From Methanolobus vulcani (GTDB lineage: Archaea > Halobacteriota > Methanosarcinia > Methanosarcinales > Methanosarcinaceae): DNA of 64,000 nt. The notes below the pieces were generated by a model. The model saw nothing but the letters and a program-made list of their open reading frames with translations, was not told the origin of the DNA and ran no database searches. Below are positions 16,154-25,135 of this stretch, one piece after another; position 1 is the stretch's first letter, and each line of letters starts with the position of its first letter. The position numbers and the translations under genes were made by a program. The stretch is taken from contig NZ_VIAQ01000020.1 in assembly GCF_006546655.1 (NCBI RefSeq), forward strand, positions 1 to 64,000. The letters are read 5' to 3'.

Positions 16154-16996
16154 CTAGTTATTCTGTTTCTTTTCCCAGCAGATTCGCACACGTGTTGAAT
16201 CAGCTTTTTCAGTGATCTGTCCATTTACCCATGAGAGCTCGTCCCTGAGATAATTGAAAAGAATAGATTCCTGCTCGGGAGTCTCGATCATGTATCTTGA
16301 TTTGAAGAAATCCATTGCTTCATCCATGGATGCAAAATTGTTGGTGTATTCCATAGGGAACACTTCCATATCAGGATATATTCCCATGTCGTAGAGAACG
16401 TTATACAACACATCGCATTTAGGACCGCATGTATAATTTGTGCCATACAGGTAAGGCCAGAGTTTCACAGAATGCTCTTCCCATGGTGTTGTTCCTGCAA
16501 ACCAATAGAGATAAACATGTTTTGAAGAAGCCTGCTCCATTTTTTGAATTGCTTCTTTTATATCCGGCATACCAAGCGAAAATGATGCAATAACAATATC
16601 ATAAGAGCCATCTAAGTCATTCTCTACGTCAATATCTTCCCAGCGTTTGCTGACACAGTCCAGATTAGTTATCCCTTTTTCAGCAGCATTTTCAAGAAGC
16701 AGGTTTTTCATGCCTTCTGCAGGTTCCACGGCAGTTACATGTGCAACTCTTTCTGCAATAGGTATTGAAAGTCTTCCAGGTCCTGCACCAATGTCAAGTA
16801 CTCTGGACTGCGGTGTAAGAGGAAGTTCTTCCAGAGTAAGTTGTGTTCTATCAGAGAATTCCTGAGTTCTTTTCCAGAATCTCTCAGCATTATCCTTCCT
16901 GTTCCACAGGTTATTCTCAACTTCTTTGTTTGCTGACTGTTGGGCAGTCATGCGATATTTCCATATTTCGTTCCAGTCTATTTTTCCGTGTTCCAT
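16154..16996 (-). CDS. Class I SAM-dependent methyltransferase
   Basis: A 280-residue protein with SAM motif I VLDIGAGPGRLSIPIAERV, motif II HVTAVEPAEGM and YDIVIASFSLGM. The N-terminus (IDWNEIWKYRMTAQQ) and C-terminal half resemble methyltransferases often found beside corrinoid or metal genes in methanogens. ATG 16996 with GAAGGAATTCAGA upstream is preferred over an extension to 17119 rich in Tyr/Asn, which looks non-coding. It is the first gene of the minus-strand run, with the CooC-like ATPase next. The substrate is unknown. Confidence 0.85.
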   Translation of the reverse strand: MEHGKIDWNEIWKYRMTAQQSANKEVENNLWNRKDNAERFWKRTQEFSDRTQLTLEELPLTPQSRVLDIGAGPGRLSIPIAERVAHVTAVEPAEGMKNLLLENAAEKGITNLDCVSKRWEDIDVENDLDGSYDIVIASFSLGMPDIKEAIQKMEQASSKHVYLYWFAGTTPWEEHSVKLWPYLYGTNYTCGPKCDVLYNVLYDMGIYPDMEVFPMEYTNNFASMDEAMDFFKSRYMIETPEQESILFNYLRDELSWVNGQITEKADSTRVRICWEKKQNN

Positions 16997-17254
16997 TCTG
17001 AATTCCTTCTTCAGATTGTTTTTATTGAAACTGAGTTGTGATTTGATGTAGTAATAATAATTAATATAATATTCATTTTTCATGCTATTATTTTTTTCAA
17101 TCGTAGCACTTAACAGCATGTAATATAAGCTTATGTATTAACAACGTGAACCATAAAAAAATAATAATCAGGAAAAAACAAATAAACTTCAGGGCGGTCC
17201 CCCTAAAGTTATACTAAAAAAGTAAATAGGGATTTTCTTTTAAAAGAAAATCAC

Positions 17255-20083
17255 TTAATTCAGGTCAATCTTCCCGTTAAGCTCCTCATACTTTGCCACA
17301 GCATCTGGAGTGTTGAGCAATATCTTTCTTATCCTGTTATACACACTTGGGCTGTTCTCAGGGTCAAGCTTGTTCAGGAAACCGTGCATCATTTCCACAA
17401 GTGGAACGTGATATTCTTCTTCCATCCTGTCGATGTTGGCAAGTACATTGAGGATAGTCACGGTGTTATACTCATTGACAGTAGCCAGTTTCGGGATAAT
17501 CTCACTTAGAAGTTCCCTTCCCTTTTCAGTTTGCAGGGATTTCTTCCTGTTGAATGCGAAACTTGCAAAGAGTGCTCTCTGGTCGTTTGCCTGCTCAATC
17601 CTGAAAGTTTCCGACTTTTCAACCTGCCTTACCAGGTCAGTTACATCATCTCCGCTGCTGCCTCCGATAACTCTAAGGTAAGCTTCCCAGCTGACAGGAT
17701 TCTTTTCAGCTTCTTTCTGGTAATCCTGCATAAACTCAATCTTATCTGATGCAGAACTGTCAAGATAAAGGCTGAAAGCAGTCAATTTGTCAGTGGCATT
17801 TTGTGCAGTTTCAAACTGCTTTTTGATAATCTCATGAATAACCGGTGTATCAAGAGTTGAAAGAAGTGAAAGACATTTGTTCTTTAACTGGCGGCACTTG
17901 ATAGCATGAACCTGCTCTTCAAGGTAATCAGAACCATCAGCAATCCTTGCATTGCAAGTCTCATATAGTGACATAAGACTCTCTTCATGTCTGCTTGCTA
18001 TGGCTTTTAGAAGTTTTTGTTTTACTTCATACAACAACTGGTAGCTGTGTGAAAACTGATCCTCTTCCACAGATTCAAAGATAGTCAAAAACTGTGCACC
18101 TGCCCTTTCCATCAGATCAAGATCCATAATGAGTTCATGGAACAGACCTGTGAACTTTTCAGATGGCAGAGCATTGCTGTCCTTGATAAGTTTCATCTTT
18201 TCAGAATCAATTATCCTGTAGAATGCAAGATAACGGTTGATCAGGTCAGAATCTGTTTTAGCCTGTAGTATCAGCTCGTCAATAGTTGCATCATGGACAA
18301 TTTTTCCAAAGAATGAATAGTTACGGTTCAGGGATAAGAATGCAGGCTTGTCCACATTATCAATTATAATTTCCTGCTTTTCGGCTGTCATCCGCTCCAT
18401 GACTTCAGCAATGTCATTTCCTTTCTCATTAACAAGGGCTACACATATAGGCAATTCCCAGAAGGATTTTCCTTCAGGAACTTCCTGTTTAAAGGACAAA
18501 GTGCATTTTCTTTCATCTTCATTGTATGAAGAATCAACATGAAGCATTGGGAATTGGGTTTGTTTCAGCCATATATTTGCCATATCCTTGATATCCATTC
18601 CGGAAGCCTTTTCCATCTCATCAAGCCATTCCCAGCTTGTGGCATTTGAGTGTTTGAATTTTGAATGATAGGAATCCAGTGCTTTTACAAAAGTCTCCTT
18701 TCCCATCATGGTTTGAAGCATATTCACAAATTCAGGAGCTTTAACGTATGTCACTGAACTGATAAGGTCGTCCGGGTCATTGAACCCGTCCGGGATGATT
18801 GGCATTGAAGCTGCTCCCCTGTCAAGTGCAAAAGTTCCTGAACCTGGTGCAAGAAGGGTAAGCACTTCACCAAGACGACTGTATTCATTGCCAAAATGGT
18901 ATTCATGATACATCCTTTCAATGTGAACGGTAACAGCTTCATTAAGCCATATTTCAAAAGGACTCCATCCTGTAACTTCTGAGCCGTTCAGGTTGTGGTA
19001 GAATTCATGCACCTTCACCCTCATGAGATACTCAAAAGCAGTGTCTGTCATCTGTGGGAATGGCATTATACGGTTAGTGCTTATTGTGGTATTTCCAACA
19101 TTTTCCATTCCACCGAAATTGGAATTCTGCATTCCTATTTCCCTGTAGGCTGTACCGGTATACTTGTATCCAGGCTTAATCGATTCAACTGCCTTTTTCA
19201 GTTCTTCCCTTATATTTTCCAGTTTCTCGCTGGCATTTTCCCCTTCATTTTTAAGGATGTCTCTCTGTTTGACCAGATCCATGATCTCATTTCTTTTTTC
19301 GATCTGCTCGTATTGCTCCGGACCTGTGAAGAGATAGATCCACATAATTGAATCATAGAGAATATCAAGGGATTTTCCGGCTATCACAGCGTCAGAACCG
19401 GGTGGTACTAACAGTTCCAGATCAAAGGTATGGCCGTCCGGGTATTCAAACTCTTTTTTGAATGTATCATATGTGCCGACTCCAAGGAAGAAAAGATAGG
19501 TTGCCATTGGAGTTACAGAGTTGTCGTAGACTATCATATCCCTGCCGTTTCCTACAGAGTGCCTTTCTGTTATGATATCTCCATTGGTGATGAGATTTGT
19601 GTATCTCTCATCGGCAATGATAGTGGTAGTATAGGTGCACTTTGCGGTCATGTCATCAATACATGGCACGATTCTCTGGAATCCCCACTGCTGGCACTGG
19701 GTTATCTGTTGTGGCGGAGCTCCTGCAGGTGTTTCATCGTAGTAGAGACCTTCCAGTATATTATCTGTTGGCCTGCAGACCGTTTCAGTACTGATTACGA
19801 TTTCAGTATTTTCAGGTACATTTTCCTTGAATTTGATTAACAGGATGTCGTCTTTTATCCTGTATTCATGGTCAATATCATATTCTTTGCAGCTTACTGA
19901 CAATATCTCCAGTTTCTTGCAGTTAAGTTCCAGTTCATTAATGGGTTTGTCGAGGGTTTGCAATTTCAGGTCAGATGTAACTTTTGTATGATCATCAAAG
20001 ACATCGAAAACAAGATCCATGTGAATGACTTTTACACTCAGTTCGCCAAAATCCTCAGGATAATATTTGTATATTCTTTTCAT
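17255..20083 (-). CDS. M1-family zinc aminopeptidase
   Basis: A 942-residue metallopeptidase that removes N-terminal residues from peptides. The exopeptidase motif GGMEN and the zinc site H359-E-F-Y-H363, followed by NEAVTVH (third ligand Glu 18 residues on), are intact. N-terminal beta domain, thermolysin-like catalytic domain and a long helical C-terminal domain (from about residue 590) follow the usual M1 layout. There is no signal peptide, so it is likely cytoplasmic. ATG 20083 with AGAGGGA upstream is chosen; the longer frame to 20137 runs into the right end of the transposon-like element next door. Confidence 0.9.
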   Translation of the reverse strand: MKRIYKYYPEDFGELSVKVIHMDLVFDVFDDHTKVTSDLKLQTLDKPINELELNCKKLEILSVSCKEYDIDHEYRIKDDILLIKFKENVPENTEIVISTETVCRPTDNILEGLYYDETPAGAPPQQITQCQQWGFQRIVPCIDDMTAKCTYTTTIIADERYTNLITNGDIITERHSVGNGRDMIVYDNSVTPMATYLFFLGVGTYDTFKKEFEYPDGHTFDLELLVPPGSDAVIAGKSLDILYDSIMWIYLFTGPEQYEQIEKRNEIMDLVKQRDILKNEGENASEKLENIREELKKAVESIKPGYKYTGTAYREIGMQNSNFGGMENVGNTTISTNRIMPFPQMTDTAFEYLMRVKVHEFYHNLNGSEVTGWSPFEIWLNEAVTVHIERMYHEYHFGNEYSRLGEVLTLLAPGSGTFALDRGAASMPIIPDGFNDPDDLISSVTYVKAPEFVNMLQTMMGKETFVKALDSYHSKFKHSNATSWEWLDEMEKASGMDIKDMANIWLKQTQFPMLHVDSSYNEDERKCTLSFKQEVPEGKSFWELPICVALVNEKGNDIAEVMERMTAEKQEIIIDNVDKPAFLSLNRNYSFFGKIVHDATIDELILQAKTDSDLINRYLAFYRIIDSEKMKLIKDSNALPSEKFTGLFHELIMDLDLMERAGAQFLTIFESVEEDQFSHSYQLLYEVKQKLLKAIASRHEESLMSLYETCNARIADGSDYLEEQVHAIKCRQLKNKCLSLLSTLDTPVIHEIIKKQFETAQNATDKLTAFSLYLDSSASDKIEFMQDYQKEAEKNPVSWEAYLRVIGGSSGDDVTDLVRQVEKSETFRIEQANDQRALFASFAFNRKKSLQTEKGRELLSEIIPKLATVNEYNTVTILNVLANIDRMEEEYHVPLVEMMHGFLNKLDPENSPSVYNRIRKILLNTPDAVAKYEELNGKIDLN

Positions 20084-20105
20084 AAAATTCCCTCTTTTAT
20101 GATAA

Positions 20106-20137
20106 TCCATTGACGTTTCAACATTGTGAACTACCAC
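20106..20137 (-). ncRNA. Predicted end of the TnpB-associated omega RNA and its guide segment
   Basis: In IS200/IS605-type elements the omega RNA overlaps the end of tnpB, runs to the right end and takes its roughly 20-nt guide from the flank. Here the tnpB stop is followed by GTGGTAGTTCAC (minus strand, 20137-20126), shared with the solo hairpin at 3571-3606. The next 20 nt, 20125-20106, would be the guide. This is prediction from element architecture; no transcript is seen. Confidence 0.45.
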
Positions 20138-21530
20138 TCAGCTAAATACAGAGTAGCTTCTTGCTTCATTCCTCTGACCAATGCCAGTAAGTCCACAAGC
20201 TCTTTCCGTAGTTCCTACGGTGTTTAAGTTATTTAATGCAATGTTTTTGATATTGATAGCAGCATTAACATCTCGGTAATGGAATGTCTTACATGAAGGG
20301 CATTCCCATTCTCTTATGTCAAGAGTAAGATCGTCTTTCTTATATCCACAAACATTACACAACTTTGATGATGCATCAAATCTACCAATTCTTAGAATGG
20401 TTTTTCCATACCATTCTGCTTTGTAAGTTAATTTCCTGATGAACTCAGACCATCCAACATCACTGATGGCTTGAGCAAGTTTATGATTTTTAATCATTCC
20501 AGAGACATTAAGGTCTTCCAAACAAATCGCTTGGCTTTCACTAATTATCTTTATGGAAACCTTATGCTGAAAATCATTTCTTTGATTAGCTACTAACTGA
20601 TGTTGTTTTGCTACTTTAGCAACTGCTTTTTTTCTGTTTTTAGAACCAACCTTCTTCTTGCTAACTGCTCTTTGTAATTTTTTCAATTTATTTAGAGACT
20701 TTTTCAGGAATCTAGGATTATCAATAACTTCTCCAGATGAAAGGATAGCAAATGATTTTATTCCTACATCAATTCCAACTGTTGTACTTTCATCAAATTC
20801 AACTGGTGTTGGTTCAGGAACATGATCATCAATAAGTATGCTTACATGATATCTTCCAGCTGATGTCCTGGAAACAGTCAGAGTTTTAAGGATATCAAAC
20901 TCCTTGTTAAGTTTCTGATCAATAATAAGTTCATCATTAACTTCCTTTATAACCAGTTTATTTTTGATGAATTCTTTGTCAACAAAATCACGATGAAGAA
21001 CTATTTTTATCCAACCAATTTTTGGCAAGTATATCTTTGATGTGGTTAGATTTATTTGATAATTTTGAGGAACCTGAAACGAGAAATCATTGTCTCTCTT
21101 ATTTTTTCTTGTAGGATAAGATCCATTTCCCTCAAAGAAATTCTTAAATCCAGTTAACAAATTCCTGTTAGCCTGTTGTAATGATTGTGAATTTAAATCT
21201 TTTAACCACGGATGAAATTCCTTGAGAGAAATTAAATTGTTGTTCAAATCAATTTCACTAACATTAATCTTGAACTTAGAATACATAGTATTCTTAATGA
21301 AAAGTGATCGATTGTAAATGAATCGAACACTACCAAAATGTTGTTCTAACAAAGTTCTTTGTTCTTTGTTAGGGTATATTCGATATTTAAAACCTTTTTT
21401 CATCAGAATCACTATTCAAAGTAATCAGTTTAACAGAATAATGTATGTTTACATATAATATATGCTTTTTTTTGTTGTGAGACGCTTACATCCCTGATGC
21501 TAAAGACATCGGGATTTTACGCTCCCATTA
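20126..21530 (-). mobile_element. IS200/IS605-type element carrying only tnpB
   Basis: The right end is inferred at 20126-20137 beside the tnpB stop. The left end is marked by a subterminal hairpin at 492-513 of the 21 kb block: CCCTGATG (21492-21499) pairs with CATCGGG (21507-21513) with one bulge. The outer boundary beyond about 21530 cannot be fixed by eye. No target-site duplication is expected for this family. Confidence 0.6.
20138..21403 (-). CDS. tnpB: TnpB RNA-guided nuclease of an IS200/IS605-type element
   Basis: A 421-residue TnpB with an N-terminal helix-turn-helix region (FKYRIYPNKEQRTLLEQHFG) and a complete RuvC site: D212 in GIDVGIKSF, E296 in CLEDLNVSGM and D378 in HYRDVNAAINI. 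An intact zinc ribbon (CNVCG...CPSC) lies between the last two. TnpB proteins are omega-RNA-guided DNA nucleases that help keep the element in place. No tnpA is present, so the element depends on a transposase elsewhere. ATG 21403 has GTGATTCTG upstream; GTG 21412 is possible. It is inserted immediately upstream of the aminopeptidase gene. Confidence 0.9.
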   Translation of the reverse strand: MKKGFKYRIYPNKEQRTLLEQHFGSVRFIYNRSLFIKNTMYSKFKINVSEIDLNNNLISLKEFHPWLKDLNSQSLQQANRNLLTGFKNFFEGNGSYPTRKNKRDNDFSFQVPQNYQINLTTSKIYLPKIGWIKIVLHRDFVDKEFIKNKLVIKEVNDELIIDQKLNKEFDILKTLTVSRTSAGRYHVSILIDDHVPEPTPVEFDESTTVGIDVGIKSFAILSSGEVIDNPRFLKKSLNKLKKLQRAVSKKKVGSKNRKKAVAKVAKQHQLVANQRNDFQHKVSIKIISESQAICLEDLNVSGMIKNHKLAQAISDVGWSEFIRKLTYKAEWYGKTILRIGRFDASSKLCNVCGYKKDDLTLDIREWECPSCKTFHYRDVNAAINIKNIALNNLNTVGTTERACGLTGIGQRNEARSYSVFS

Positions 21531-21849
21531 TAAAGTAATCTTTAGTATTAGTTGATTTGCAAAAAGTCTGTCATCAGCACATATATTGTAATCAATCCTA
21601 CTTTAAAACTTGGAATGGCAACCGCATACATTTTTTACTTGTACCAATTAATCCTAAAAAAATAAAATTTTATCTTTTGGTAGGTTAGAATAATGAACAG
21701 ATAAGAAGTCCATAGTTTCTTTCAAGGCACTATCTATCCATGAGATGTTACCTGCAGGACTTGTGGAATTATTTGTCATTGATATGAGTAAGCATAAAGT
21801 GATATCTGTTTTTTAAATGATGTGGGGGTGGTTTAAGCATCAGTTTATT
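21404..21849. other. Gene-free stretch between tnpB and the channel gene
   Basis: It contains the left-end hairpin of the tnpB element (21492-21513), the 32-bp CRISPR-like repeat (21593-21624) and otherwise AT-rich sequence. No gene is seen. Confidence 0.6.
21593..21624 (+). repeat. 32-bp CRISPR-repeat-like sequence, copy 1
   Basis: CAATCCTACTTTAAAACTTG begins a 32-bp sequence identical to 25136-25167. Its length and the CAATCCTAC...GGAATGGCAAC style resemble archaeal CRISPR repeats, but only one unit is present here and no spacer array follows. About 25 bp upstream are also similar in the two copies, as a leader end would be. Confidence 0.6.
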
Positions 21850-23223
21850 TTATCGTCGAGATAGCTGATTTGTGAGTAAATAAACAATCAAACCAATCAT
21901 TAGTATACCAAAAGTTGATTCCGTCATAATTAAAGGTTGCATTAGAGAAACAGTAATATTTGGTTGGACATTGGAGAATCCAAGACCTGTAAAAGTTGTT
22001 AAACTAAGATAAAAATAATCCATCAACCGAACATTCCTGCCTTCAACCACAATTCCGTTTATAAAATAATAGATTATCGCAAAAGAACATACCCAGAAAA
22101 TGGATATGTATGCAGGCCTCATTGTTGCCTCGCCATACCCAGTAAGCTGTTTTAGAACAAACCAGTTAAAACCCCATGAACGGATTCTTTCGGAGATACC
22201 GACTGCACTATTCCATTTATTTCTAACTGTCAAAAGCTTGCGTCTAACATCTTCACTACGATAATAAGCATGGCTTGCTCTAAAGTCCATATTTTGTCCT
22301 GAATAAAAGTGATATAATTTTTTATACACTTCGAATGACTTTTGATAGTATCTATATTTATCGTCACGCTCAGTTGCAGAATCTCCTTTTTGTTCATTGA
22401 TTTCTTTTTCACTCAATTTTTCTTCATTAAACAGTTGGGCATATCTTAAAGTTTTAGTTTCATCAATGAATGACAGATAAAGATTAGCATTCAGCAGATT
22501 TGCACCCTGCAAAGAGGTATTGCTATTGAAGAGTGATTCCAACATATCAGCACCATTAAGATCAGCACCAATTAAGTTCGTATCCTTCAAGTTTGCCCTC
22601 CGCAAATATACTTTTTGCAGGCTTGCCATCTCTAAATTTGCTTTCTCCAGATTTGCCCCATTCAAGTTTGCTTTTTGTAGGTTTGCCCTTAATAGTTCTG
22701 CTTTCTGCAGGTTTGCTTCAAATAAATCTGCATCCTGTAGGTTTGCTTCAAATAAATCTGCATCCTGTAGGTTTGCTTCTGATAAATTTGCATTCTGTAG
22801 GTTTGCTGCTAATAATTCTGCATTCCGTAGTTTTGCTCCTGATAAATTTGCATTCTGTAGGTTTGCTTCTGATAAATTTGCATTCTGTAGGTTTGCCCCT
22901 GATAAATTTGCATCCTGTAGGTTTGCTTCTGATAAATTTGCATTCTGCAGATTTGTCACTAATAATTCTGCGTTATACAAGTTTGCATTCATTAAATGTG
23001 CACTCTGCAGGTTTGCATCTATTAAATTCGCTCCCTGCAAAAAAACGAAATGAATTGCCATATTCTTCAATTCATTCAATTGTTCAAGAGTCGGTTTTTT
23101 ACCTTTAATGTCCTGATGCCAATAACAAAAATCATCACCATCCTCTGCATCCAAAGGACACTTCCAATAATTTATCTCAAACTGGCATTTACTCACAGGA
23201 CTCACCAAAAATATCAATTGCAT
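21850..23223 (-). CDS. Pentapeptide-repeat protein fused to a two-helix ion-channel domain
   Basis: A 457-residue protein. Residues about 55-235 are A(N/D)LQ-type pentapeptide repeats (about 35), forming a right-handed beta helix. Before them is a Cys/His-containing segment (CQFEINYWKCPLDAEDGDDF, then CYWH). After a helical linker come two membrane helices (IFWVCSFAIIYYFING and ILMIGLIVYLLTN) flanking a pore loop LTTFTGLGFSN. The pore loop replaces the K-channel TVGYG filter, so ion selectivity is uncertain. The strongly repeated DNA at 22680-22960 reflects the pentapeptides. Such fusions are known in prokaryotes, role unknown. The start is not certain. Confidence 0.8.
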   Translation of the reverse strand: MQLIFLVSPVSKCQFEINYWKCPLDAEDGDDFCYWHQDIKGKKPTLEQLNELKNMAIHFVFLQGANLIDANLQSAHLMNANLYNAELLVTNLQNANLSEANLQDANLSGANLQNANLSEANLQNANLSGAKLRNAELLAANLQNANLSEANLQDADLFEANLQDADLFEANLQKAELLRANLQKANLNGANLEKANLEMASLQKVYLRRANLKDTNLIGADLNGADMLESLFNSNTSLQGANLLNANLYLSFIDETKTLRYAQLFNEEKLSEKEINEQKGDSATERDDKYRYYQKSFEVYKKLYHFYSGQNMDFRASHAYYRSEDVRRKLLTVRNKWNSAVGISERIRSWGFNWFVLKQLTGYGEATMRPAYISIFWVCSFAIIYYFINGIVVEGRNVRLMDYFYLSLTTFTGLGFSNVQPNITVSLMQPLIMTESTFGILMIGLIVYLLTNQLSRR

Positions 23224-23327
23224 AGCAATATTCTTTTCAATATATACAGATTGCTAATTGTCAATCGAAAAAAATAAGCATTTCTATTTCTTTATATTTG
23301 TAGATGGTGTAAAACTGGGTAAAAAAG

Positions 23328-23465
23328 ATGTATATAAAAACTAAATGTCCTGCCTGTGGAGAAGAGCTCGCATTATCTGTATTACATGAACTGGCTAATC
23401 TGTGTATAATGGGATATCCACAAATGAGCTGTGCAGGATGCTCAAGAAAAGGTTCAGAGTCCTAG
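23328..23465 (+). CDS. Small zinc-ribbon protein, 45 residues
   Basis: A short frame starting MYIKTKCPACGEELALS and ending MSCAGCSRKGSES has two CxxC pairs (CPAC at residues 7-10, CAGC at 35-38), a zinc ribbon. GGGTAAAAAAG precedes the ATG. It lies between the channel gene and the PIN gene, on the opposite strand to both. I do not recognise a named family. Confidence 0.55.
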   Translation: MYIKTKCPACGEELALSVLHELANLCIMGYPQMSCAGCSRKGSES

Positions 23466-23564
23466 AACAATACTGTTGTGATAATTGTCCAGCAATTAAA
23501 AATTGAAATGGATATGTACTGTCCTGACAGGCAGCATTTGGATTTTGTTTAGATTTTTTAAATC

Positions 23565-24254
23565 TTATTGTGCGACAAAAACGCAAGTAAAACAGGACTC
23601 ATCAAGTCCATAAAACAGAAGACAGTTACCATAGACCTTACCTATCTTTTTTGTAAATTCCTTATCCCCGGTGAGGAACTCTAATGGAACTATTTTTGGC
23701 AGGTTTGTCATCAGGTCTTCAAGGATCATCTTGTCGTGAGCGTCTTTAAAATATACCTCTGCAGTTATTTTCTGCACATCTGAACGATGGTCATGATTTA
23801 AGGAAATCAGCTGAATATCATGTGGATAGATCATCTCTAATTTTTGATACAATAACTGAGAATGCTTATAGGATATTTTTGATAAAAATGAAGGTAGCTG
23901 ATCACCGTCATTTTCAGCTACAAATTTAGCGATATCCTTATAGATTAAATCCAAAAAATCAGATATAGAAGGATTATCCTGCTTTAATTGTCTGAAAGAT
24001 TTGATCAGATAAGCATCGCGCTCAATTTTACTCTTCGTATTATCAAGAAGAGGTGGTAAGATTGGCATGATTTTTTCCGAAATTGTATGATTTAGTCTGT
24101 TCCTGAAGGTAGTAACTGATTCTTTTAAGGCCGTGGAACTCAAAACAAATCCATATTCATGCCTGTCTTTAATATGCTTAATAGATGTAGCATGAAGTCT
24201 ATGAGTAGGAAGTACAACAGCAATAATTATATTTGAATCAATAGAGAACTTCAT
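23565..24254 (-). CDS. Large PIN-like nuclease
   Basis: A 229-residue protein with PIN-type acidic positions: FSIDSNIIIAVVLP at the N-terminus, STALKESVTTF, then DAHDKMILEDL and FLTGDKEFTKKIG at the C-terminus. It is about 90 residues longer than VapC, with a helical insertion between the second and third acidic motifs. ATG 24254 is two bases after the TGA of the upstream gene (24257-24259), so the two are co-translated. The likely activity is metal-dependent RNA cleavage; substrate unknown. Confidence 0.7.
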   Translation of the reverse strand: MKFSIDSNIIIAVVLPTHRLHATSIKHIKDRHEYGFVLSSTALKESVTTFRNRLNHTISEKIMPILPPLLDNTKSKIERDAYLIKSFRQLKQDNPSISDFLDLIYKDIAKFVAENDGDQLPSFLSKISYKHSQLLYQKLEMIYPHDIQLISLNHDHRSDVQKITAEVYFKDAHDKMILEDLMTNLPKIVPLEFLTGDKEFTKKIGKVYGNCLLFYGLDESCFTCVFVAQ

Positions 24255-24256
24255 AT

Positions 24257-24970
24257 TCAAACCGTTAAAACTTCGAAAACCGCATCATTATCTTTCAGGG
24301 ATTTACCTTCCTTATAATTGTACAGGCTTAAGAAAGATAAGAAATCCTGAAACTCTTCAAGTGATACTTTTTGTCTGCGATATGCTTCGATATAAAGTAA
24401 AGAATAAACTAAAGTATTCAACTTACTAGAATCTTTCGACTTATTTATAGGCAGATCAAGAGTCTCTTTTATTATTTCCTGAATAGAGATGAAAACCTGA
24501 TCAAGAGTTAATAATTGATCAATATCTTCGTCACTATCCCACATCATAGAGTTGATTTCATCTCTTATTGAATCAATAGTCCTATCAAGCCTACGCAAAG
24601 AGATGCTCAAAATATTGTGCATCTGTTTTGGTTCGATGTTCAGTTTATGACAATCTAATTCGCTAAAAACATCTTTGATCTCGTTTAGCTCGTTAATCTT
24701 TACTTCTAATTGTCGGATAAAATCCTCATCATTCTTTTCTATGACAAGATCTGAAAAAACATCTAATATCTTCTCACGGGTTTCAAAATCGATGTTTGTA
24801 ATTTTTTCAATCTCTTTTTGAAATACGTATGATTTATGCATAGACCGCAGATAACCAATAGCACCAACTACAGGCCTTACTACAAATGTGAGTCCATCAA
24901 ACATGTCTTTTGAACAGCTATTCAAAATTATGTTAATGGAATTAAGATCATCAACACGGTAATTTTCCAT
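24257..24970 (-). CDS. Helical protein of unknown function paired with the PIN nuclease
   Basis: A 237-residue, charged, almost entirely helical protein without cysteines clusters, membrane helices or a motif I recognise. It is directly upstream of and tightly linked to the large PIN gene, the arrangement of an antitoxin or specificity partner. At 237 residues it is much larger than classical VapB antitoxins. The pair is bracketed, with the channel gene, by the two 32-bp repeats. Function is inferred only from linkage. Confidence 0.6.
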   Translation of the reverse strand: MENYRVDDLNSINIILNSCSKDMFDGLTFVVRPVVGAIGYLRSMHKSYVFQKEIEKITNIDFETREKILDVFSDLVIEKNDEDFIRQLEVKINELNEIKDVFSELDCHKLNIEPKQMHNILSISLRRLDRTIDSIRDEINSMMWDSDEDIDQLLTLDQVFISIQEIIKETLDLPINKSKDSSKLNTLVYSLLYIEAYRRQKVSLEEFQDFLSFLSLYNYKEGKSLKDNDAVFEVLTV

Positions 24971-25135
24971 AACAATTAGTTCATTAGATTATATTCATTT
25001 ATACATTTCGCATAATATGAATCAAATATTACTTCTTAATTTGTTCATCATATCGAAGATTTACTCTTCTTTTTTCTCCTCTTCAATATCAATCGATGTA
25101 AAATAACTTTGCCATCATCCACAGTATATTGTCAC

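Noticed and set aside
17120-17254. tRNA or small RNA between the methyltransferase and aminopeptidase genes
   Set aside because: No cloverleaf or clear hairpin can be drawn; only AT-rich sequence is present.
22520-23108. Long plus-strand open frames across the pentapeptide gene
   Set aside because: They are mirror frames of the repeated minus-strand gene; their products are only repeated Phe/Cys/Arg or Leu/Ile-rich words.
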